DNA of 64,000 nt, taken from assembly GCF_023674425.1 (NCBI RefSeq), contig NZ_CP098401.1:1178001-1242000 (forward strand), in the 5' to 3' direction. This DNA is from Sphingomonas donggukensis. GTDB taxonomy: Bacteria; Pseudomonadota; Alphaproteobacteria; Sphingomonadales; Sphingomonadaceae. The position numbers were made by a program, and so were the translations under genes. A model generated the notes under the pieces. It saw only the letters and a program-made list of their open reading frames with translations, did no database searches and was not told the origin of the DNA. Below are positions 59,526-64,000 of this stretch, one piece after another (position 1 is the stretch's first letter; each line of letters opens with the position of its first letter).

Positions 59526-61142
59526 TCATGCCCTTTTGCTGTTCGTCCAGCCGATCAACTCGGCATCGGGGAAATGGTCCATCGCCGCCGCGACGATCGG
59601 AGAGGCGAGCACGGCGGCCCGCTCCGCATCCTTCACCGCCGCGGCCTGCTCGACGAGCGTGGGCTCGCCCTGCGCGGGATCGCTCGTCACCTTCCACGCC
59701 CGCCCGGTGATCGTGCGCAGGTCGGTGGCGAGGTCGCGGGCGAAGTCGGCGGGCATCGGCACCGCGCTGCTCATCACCAGTTCGGGCGGGTCGTAGCGCA
59801 CCGGGCGCAGGCGGTTGCGGACCCCGGCGGCAAGGACATGGCGGCTCGCCCCTTCCAGCAGGTCGGCAAGCGCAGCGACGCTGCTCGGCAACGCCGATTC
59901 GGCGGGCGTGGCGGCGCGATCAGGGAGCGCAGGCGCGGTCGGCGTGGCGCCGGTCGCGATCTGGCGGGCAAGCTCGCCGGGATCGGGCAGGCTGGCGGCA
60001 TGGATCACGCGCAACAGCGCCATCTCCGCCGTCTCGATCGGCAGCGCGGCGCGCGACACTTCTTCATGGCCCTTCAGCAGCAATTGCCACAGGCGATGGA
60101 GCGCCGGGAACGACAGCCCCGCCGCCCAGTCGGCCAGCGCCTCGCGCTCCTCCGCCGCCTGGCCTGCGCCCATGTCGGCCCCGAGCTTGGCGAGCGTCAC
60201 GCCGTGCACCGTTTCGAGCAGCGTCTTCATCACCGCCGCCGGATCGACGCCGAGGTCGTATTGCTGGCGGAGCGCGGCCAGCGCCGGCGCCGCCTCGCCC
60301 GCCAGCAGCGCGGCGAACAGCGCGCGGATCGCGCCGCGGTCGCTGAGGCCCAGCATGTCGCGAACCGCGGCGGCGTTCACCGCCCCGCCCTCGATATCGG
60401 CATGCGCGATCGCCTGGTCGAGGATCGACAGGCCGTCACGCGCCGAGCCTTCCGCCGCGCGGGCGATCAGGGCGAGCGCGTCGCCCTCCGCCTCGACGCC
60501 CTCGGCCTTCACCACCCGCGCGAAGTGATCGGCGAGCAGGTCGGCGGGGATGCGCTTCAGGTCGAACCGCTGGCACCGCGACAGGACGGTCACCGGCACC
60601 TTGTTCACCTCGGTCGTGGCGAACAGGAACTTCACGTGGCCGGGCGGCTCCTCCAGCGTCTTCAGCAAGCCGTTGAACGCGGCCTTCGACAGCATGTGGA
60701 CTTCGTCGATGATGTAGATCTTGTAGCGCGCCGACACCGCGGCATAGCGCGACGCCTCGATGATCTCGCGGATATCGTCGATGCCGGTGTGGCTGGCGGC
60801 GTCCATCTCGATAACGTCGATATGGCGGCCCTCGGCGATCGCGCGGCACGGCTCGCACACGCCACACGGGTCGATCGTCGGCCCGCCCTGCCCGTCCGGA
60901 CCGATGCAGTTGAGCGCCTTCGCGATCAGCCGCGCGGTCGACGTCTTGCCGACCCCGCGCACCCCGGTCAGCAGAAAGGCGTGCGCCAGCCGGTCGCGTT
61001 TGATGGCATTGCCCAGCGTCTGGACCATCGCGTCCTGGCCGATCAGCTCGCTGAACGTCTGCGGCCGATATTTGCGCGCCAGCACGCGGTAGGCGGCGCC
61101 CTTGGGCTGCGGCGGCTCGCCGAGATCGAAGCCGTCGCTCAC
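59526..61142 (-). CDS. dnaX: DNA polymerase III subunit tau/gamma
   Basis: A 538-residue clamp-loader ATPase. P-loop GVRGVGKTST, zinc-binding Cys set (CIGPDG, CGVCEPC), Walker B YIIDEVHMLS and arginine finger LSRCQRF. The C-terminal tau-type extension is present but short. I chose GTG 61142, which gives a normal start (VSDGFDLGE); a TTG at 61169 would add nine residues. A frameshift-programmed gamma form is not obvious: I see no A/T-rich slippery run. Confidence 0.94.
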   Translation of the reverse strand: MSDGFDLGEPPQPKGAAYRVLARKYRPQTFSELIGQDAMVQTLGNAIKRDRLAHAFLLTGVRGVGKTSTARLIAKALNCIGPDGQGGPTIDPCGVCEPCRAIAEGRHIDVIEMDAASHTGIDDIREIIEASRYAAVSARYKIYIIDEVHMLSKAAFNGLLKTLEEPPGHVKFLFATTEVNKVPVTVLSRCQRFDLKRIPADLLADHFARVVKAEGVEAEGDALALIARAAEGSARDGLSILDQAIAHADIEGGAVNAAAVRDMLGLSDRGAIRALFAALLAGEAAPALAALRQQYDLGVDPAAVMKTLLETVHGVTLAKLGADMGAGQAAEEREALADWAAGLSFPALHRLWQLLLKGHEEVSRAALPIETAEMALLRVIHAASLPDPGELARQIATGATPTAPALPDRAATPAESALPSSVAALADLLEGASRHVLAAGVRNRLRPVRYDPPELVMSSAVPMPADFARDLATDLRTITGRAWKVTSDPAQGEPTLVEQAAAVKDAERAAVLASPIVAAAMDHFPDAELIGWTNSKRA

Positions 61143-61332
61143 GCCGCGTGCCTGCGCGAATGTTGACAAAGTTGACGGCCGATCGGGGGGGTGCGGGGCG
61201 GCAGGGTCGCAGGTGTCGGGAGCGGCGGGATCATGCGTTCCGGATTAGCGCCGGGCGAATGCTTAGGACAGCGAAACTTGGGGGGCTTATCCGCGGTCGG
61301 CGCGTTGATGGGGTGTGACACAGGAGGATGGC

Positions 61333-61488
61333 ATGGACGAGCGGAAACCGACCGACATCGATGCGAAAGACGCGGCGAAGAAGATCGAGGAGGCCGGGGT
61401 GGCTGACGAAACAGCCGCGTATAGCGATGCGATTCAGGATAACGGGCGGACGCCGGCGAGCGAGGAAAGTGCTGCGCATCCGAGTTGA
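61333..61488 (+). CDS. 51-residue acidic protein
   Basis: An ORF of 51 residues (ATG at 61333, TGA ending 61488), rich in Asp, Glu, Lys and Ala (DIDAKDAAKKIEEAG). AGGAGG lies 5 nt upstream. It is probably soluble and helical or disordered, and diverges from dnaX. It is too short for a family assignment; the strong ribosome site argues that it is real. Confidence 0.6.
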   Translation: MDERKPTDIDAKDAAKKIEEAGVADETAAYSDAIQDNGRTPASEESAAHPS

Positions 61489-61536
61489 TCAGCGCAAGTC
61501 GTTGTGATTGCTGGGTAATTTGCCGGGCGGCTGCGC

Positions 61537-61620
61537 CGCGGCGAAGCCGCGTCGTCGGACGGGCTTGGCCCGCCGGCCGCGCTTGTTTGCATGGCGCGAT
61601 ACAATCGCGCTCTTGCAAAC
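61537..61620. repeat. Cluster of three hairpins downstream of the SRP RNA
   Basis: Three adjacent inverted repeats: CGCGGC-GAA-GCCGCG (61537-61551), CGGGC-TTG-GCCCG (61560-61572), and GTTTGCA...GCGCGAT-ACA-ATCGCGC...TGCAAAC (61585-61620). The last starts 9 nt beyond the 3' end of the SRP RNA on its strand. No T run is present. They may form a processing or terminator region. Confidence 0.5.
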
Positions 61621-61628
61621 TATGCGGT

Positions 61629-61719
61629 GGAAGCCGGACGACCCGGGGCGAAATCGTTGTGGCTGCTTCCTTCCGGATCTGACCAGGTTGGCGACGACCC
61701 CGTCCGCCCGACTTCCGTG
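61629..61719 (-). ncRNA. ffs: Signal recognition particle RNA (4.5S type)
   Basis: On the minus strand the conserved SRP apical domain CAGATCCGGAAGGAAGCAGCC is present in its core form (CCGGAAGGAAGCAGCC), preceded by GGTCAG-type bases. The ends GGAAGTCGGGCGGAC and GTCGTCCGGCTTCC pair into a long closing stem (with G-U pairs), giving ~90 nt. It is the RNA partner of Ffh (31154-32641). The ends are accurate to a few nt. Confidence 0.93.
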
Positions 61720-61725
61720 GGCGCA

Positions 61726-61753
61726 GATAGGGGGAGAGCGCGGCGCGATCAAG
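61726..61753 (-). promoter_or_regulatory. Candidate promoter of the SRP RNA
   Basis: TTGATC (-35, 61748-61753) and CTATCT (-10, 61726-61731) with a 16-bp spacer lie 7 nt upstream of the predicted 5' end of the RNA. The position is right and independent of the RNA fold. Confidence 0.5.
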
Positions 61754-61866
61754 CGGTTGTGTGTCGCAAGCGGTCTTGAGCTGTCGTTCGCTAGAGGGGT
61801 CGTTAACTTACGCCATGCGCCGCAGCACGGATACACACCCTGGCGTCCCGCTCCCCACCCCAATTC

Positions 61867-61984
61867 CGTTCGCGTCGAGTAGTCGTCGAGCTTGTCGAGA
61901 CGACGTATCGAGAGGGGGGTGCCTCATCGAGGGGCCTTCTCGATACGGGCTCTCGACAAGCTCGATCCCTACTCGAAGCGAACG
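61867..61984. repeat. Palindromic intergenic element, family D
   Basis: Arms 61867-61916 and 61935-61984 (50 bp each) are inverted copies with a handful of mismatches; both contain TCGAGCTTGTCGAGA and TATCGAGA. This is the longest palindrome of the window. It lies upstream of ffs and 40 nt past the 3' end of the gene at 62024. Confidence 0.85.
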
Positions 61985-62023
61985 GATGTGGTTTGGGCGG
62001 ATGGCCTCAACCATCCACCCGCC

Positions 62024-62317
62024 TCACCGATACACCCGGAAACACCGCTTCACCCGGCCATAATAGCCGCGGTCCCAGCGGCACGCGACGCGGCTGCGGT
62101 CGCGCCAGCCGCGGTTGCCGCGCCAGTGTCGGTCGCCGCGCCATCCGCGGTCGTCGCGCCAGTTGCGGTCGCGGTCCCAGCGGCGGTAGTCACGGCTATC
62201 GTTCCAGCCGCGGTCCTGGTGATAATAGCCGTCACCGCGGTACTGCGCCTCGGCCGGGGTGGCGGCGATGCCGGTCACCGCGACCAGTCCGGCCGCTGCA
62301 AGAGCGAACAATTTCAT
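62024..62317 (-). CDS. Secreted Trp/Arg/Asp-rich small protein
   Basis: A 97-residue protein with a clear signal peptide (KLFALAAAGLVAVTGIAATPAEAQ). The mature part is built of repeated D/R/W/G units (RDYRRWDRDRNWRDDRGWRG, RHWRGNRGWRDR) and ends with two Cys (VACRWDRG, RCFRVYR), so a single disulfide is possible. Such basic, Trp-rich RcnB-like small periplasmic proteins are common in sphingomonads with no known function. GAGGAGA precedes the ATG at 62317. Confidence 0.8.
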   Translation of the reverse strand: MKLFALAAAGLVAVTGIAATPAEAQYRGDGYYHQDRGWNDSRDYRRWDRDRNWRDDRGWRGDRHWRGNRGWRDRSRVACRWDRGYYGRVKRCFRVYR

Positions 62318-62408
62318 GGTCCATCTCCTCAACTCGCCCATTACGCGGGCTTCGGGTGAAGATAGGCCCCGGCCATGAGCCTCGCCTGAACGCTTCGTTC
62401 AGCTTGGC

Positions 62409-62741
62409 CTACCGCCCCTGCATGTTGCGCGCGCCGGGCGGCATGCGGACGGTCAGGCCGTCGAGCTCGGGGGTCAGCACGATCTGGCACGCCAGCCGGC
62501 TGGTACGGCAGGCGCCGAGGGCGAGGTCGAGCATGTCCTCCTCCTCCTCGCTTGCCGGGGTCAGGCGGGCGAAATCCTCGGGCGCGACGATGACGTGGCA
62601 GGTGGAGCACGCCATCTGCCCCTCGCACGTGCCCTCCAGCGGCTGGCCGGCGTTTTGCCCGACTTCGAGCAGGGCATAGCCCTCGGGCGCATCGACCGCC
62701 TGCACGCTGCCGTCGGTGGCGACGAAACGGACGCGGATCAT
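62409..62741 (-). CDS. [2Fe-2S] ferredoxin
   Basis: A 110-residue plant/adrenodoxin-type ferredoxin: CEGQMACSTCHV (C-x5-C-x2-C) with a fourth Cys in RLACQIVL. It resembles Isc-type Fdx in C-terminal length. It overlaps the cysteine desulfurase stop (ATGA) and follows two desulfurases, so a role in Fe-S assembly or in handling sulfur as persulfide is probable. Confidence 0.92.
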   Translation of the reverse strand: MIRVRFVATDGSVQAVDAPEGYALLEVGQNAGQPLEGTCEGQMACSTCHVIVAPEDFARLTPASEEEEDMLDLALGACRTSRLACQIVLTPELDGLTVRMPPGARNMQGR

Positions 62742-63805
62742 GCCGCGATCCGCTGGGCGCGGGCGGCGGCGTCGATGCGGTCGAGCGCGGCGATCAGTTC
62801 GGCCTCCGTGGTGTAGCGTCCGAAGCCGATGCGGATGCTGGAGCGGGCCTGCGCGTCGGTGAGCCCGAGCGCGCGGAGCACGTGGCTGGGCCGCCCCGAT
62901 CCGCTGGCGCAGGCCGATCCCGCCGAAAAGGCGATGTCGCGGCACTCGCTCATCAACCGCGCCACGTCGAGGCCGTCGCGGCGGATGTTGAGGTTGCCCT
63001 TGTAGCGTTGCTCGAGCGATCCGTTGACGACCCAGTCCGCCCCGAGCCGATCGAGCGCGCGGTCGAACAAGCGGGCGACGTGCGCGGCGTCGGCGTCGGA
63101 TCGGTCGGCGGCGAGCTTCGCCGCGGCACCGAAGCCTGCGCACAGCGCCGGGCTGAGCGTGCCCGAGCGTCCCGCCGCCTCCTGCCCGCCGCCGTGAAGC
63201 AGCGAGGCGAGCGTGATACCGTCGCGAATCCAGAGCGCGCCGATGCCCTTCGGTCCGTGGATCTTGTGCGCGGATATGGCGATCAGGTCGCAGCCGTCGG
63301 GAATGGCGATGCGGCCATAGCCCTGCACCGCGTCGCACAGCATCAGCGCGTCGGCGTCGCGCGCGCGCGCGGCGATGGCGGCGATTGGCTGGATCACGCC
63401 GATCTCGTTGTTGACCAGCATCGCCGCGACCAGCCCGGTGCCGGCGGGGATGTTCGGGTCGGCGCGCCCGTCTTGGTCGACCGGCGACACGGTGGCGGCG
63501 CGTCCGCTCGCGGTGACGGTGTCGAGCACCGCGGCATGCTCCGTCGCCAGCGTCACGATGCCCCCGCGCGTGCCCTTGATCGCCCAGTTCAGCGCCTCGG
63601 TCGCGCCGCTGGTGAAGGTGACCGTGCCCCCTGTAGGTAACAGCGCGGCGACCTGTGCGCGTGCCGCCTCCACCGCGGCACGCGCGGCACGGCCCGGGGC
63701 GTGGGCGGAATGGGGGTTGGCGTGCTGATGCTCCAGCCAGGGCAACATCGCCGCCAGCGCCTCGGGGGCCAGCGGGGTCGTCGCCTGGTAATCGAGATAG
63801 GTCAC
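62738..63805 (-). CDS. Cysteine desulfurase, NifS/IscS family (second of a tandem pair)
   Basis: A 355-residue PLP enzyme releasing sulfur from cysteine as a protein persulfide. PLP Lys in ISAHKIHGPKG, DYQATTPLAPEAL start, and catalytic loop SAGSACASGSGRPSHVL. The GTG start overlaps the preceding desulfurase (GTGA). It is somewhat shorter than IscS (~400). It is coupled to the ferredoxin gene downstream. Confidence 0.92.
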   Translation of the reverse strand: MTYLDYQATTPLAPEALAAMLPWLEHQHANPHSAHAPGRAARAAVEAARAQVAALLPTGGTVTFTSGATEALNWAIKGTRGGIVTLATEHAAVLDTVTASGRAATVSPVDQDGRADPNIPAGTGLVAAMLVNNEIGVIQPIAAIAARARDADALMLCDAVQGYGRIAIPDGCDLIAISAHKIHGPKGIGALWIRDGITLASLLHGGGQEAAGRSGTLSPALCAGFGAAAKLAADRSDADAAHVARLFDRALDRLGADWVVNGSLEQRYKGNLNIRRDGLDVARLMSECRDIAFSAGSACASGSGRPSHVLRALGLTDAQARSSIRIGFGRYTTEAELIAALDRIDAAARAQRIAA

Positions 63806-64000
63806 GCCGGCGTCTCTGTGGTGGTGGCGGCGCGCGCGCGCACTTCGCGGGCGATGTTCGCCCAGGCGGTGATGAAGCGTTCGATATCGGCAGGCGTCGT
63901 GTCGCGCCCGAAGCTGACGCGGATGACCTCGCCCGCAGCCGCCCCCTCCCACCCCATCGCGCCGAGCACGTGGCTGGGGCGCATCGTCCCCGACGAGCAC
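63802..64000 (-). CDS. Cysteine desulfurase, C-terminal end only (cut by window edge)
   Basis: Visible are the last ~65 residues, beginning CSSGTMRPSHVLGAMGW, whose Cys loop and following helix match the end of a NifS/IscS desulfurase, then VIRVSFGRDTTPADIERFITAW. The frame runs past the right edge. It overlaps the next desulfurase by 4 nt. The two ends differ (CSSGTMRPSHVL versus CASGSGRPSHVL), so they are related but not a recent copy. Confidence 0.85.
   Translation of the reverse strand, partial: CSSGTMRPSHVLGAMGWEGAAAGEVIRVSFGRDTTPADIERFITAWANIAREVRARAATTTETPA

Noticed and set aside
59526..61142. Programmed frameshift in dnaX giving a separate gamma protein
   Set aside because: No slippery A/T-rich run followed by a hairpin could be found in the frame.
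61489..61882. Open frames in both directions around 61.5-61.9 kb
   Set aside because: The region holds the SRP RNA, its promoter and hairpins; the translations share nothing with known proteins.
1..64000. tRNA genes, CRISPR arrays, phage or integron features
   Set aside because: I looked for T-loop and CCA-end patterns, spaced direct repeats, integrases and transposases and saw none that I could support.

Overview
The window is GC-rich, densely packed chromosomal DNA from an alphaproteobacterium, most likely a sphingomonad (Sphingomonas or a close relative). That assignment is inferred from gene content and style, not from a database match: a ChpT histidine phosphotransferase, an alphaproteobacterial-type RpoH, a TamA/TamB pair, a coniferyl-aldehyde-type dehydrogenase, a leucine/isovalerate (liu) cluster, many 4-bp ATGA/GTGA and TGATG start/stop overlaps, and several families of short palindromic intergenic repeats. 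I see no prophage, transposase, CRISPR array or tRNA gene. Both ends cut genes: a DUF2063/HvfC-like protein at the left and a cysteine desulfurase at the right.

Layout. 1-9 kb: DUF1223 protein, then isovaleryl-CoA dehydrogenase and both methylcrotonyl-CoA carboxylase subunits (leucine catabolism), a GNAT, a MaoC hydratase and a Baeyer-Villiger-type monooxygenase. 9-15.4 kb: TamB and TamA. 15.4-25.5 kb: MarR regulator, aldehyde dehydrogenase, prepilin peptidase, a small membrane protein, Asd, an M28 peptidase, a DPP-IV-like peptidase and a DUF418 membrane protein. 25.6-32.7 kb: the translation/secretion block ffh-rpsP-rimM...trmD-rplS, split by a metallophosphoesterase, an opposed thioredoxin-reductase-like gene and a serine hydrolase. 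32.9-38.4 kb: GGDEF-EAL protein, DUF924, MtaB, FtsY, YciB, SodB. 38.5-42.8 kb: a phage-shock (Psp) locus, pspF divergent from pspABC behind a good sigma-54 promoter, followed by five small PspB-like membrane/coiled-coil proteins and a 39-residue membrane ORF. 42.8-46.6 kb: SufE, ferredoxin-like and J-domain proteins, and a SulP transporter coupled to a beta carbonic anhydrase. 46.6-49.7 kb: a repeat-rich protein with a TonB-C-like end, RNase P RNA, and an AmpD-like amidase. 49.8-56 kb: cheR, cheB, cheY, cheW, cheA and chpT on one strand, then a JAMM protein. 56-61.2 kb: RluD, RpoH, MtgA, a small membrane protein, YbaB and DnaX. 61.3-64 kb: a 51-residue ORF, SRP RNA, repeats, a secreted Trp/Arg/Asp-rich protein, a [2Fe-2S] ferredoxin and two tandem cysteine desulfurases.

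Functional themes: all three bacterial SRP parts (Ffh, FtsY, 4.5S-type RNA) lie here, as does RNase P RNA. Envelope maintenance is heavily represented (TamAB, Psp, MtgA, amidase). The most unusual item is the Psp locus. Its downstream genes repeat the PspB plan (one N-terminal membrane helix, then a charged coiled coil ending in a shared 'ERI-TD...REIE-LR' signature), and PspC carries a related end at its C-terminus. This looks like a tandem expansion of the Psp membrane partner and is my best candidate for an undescribed system. Other points of note are a rimM start codon that sits next to an inserted palindrome, a terminator-like hairpin in the ffh leader, and a CheA with a C-terminal receiver-like remnant.
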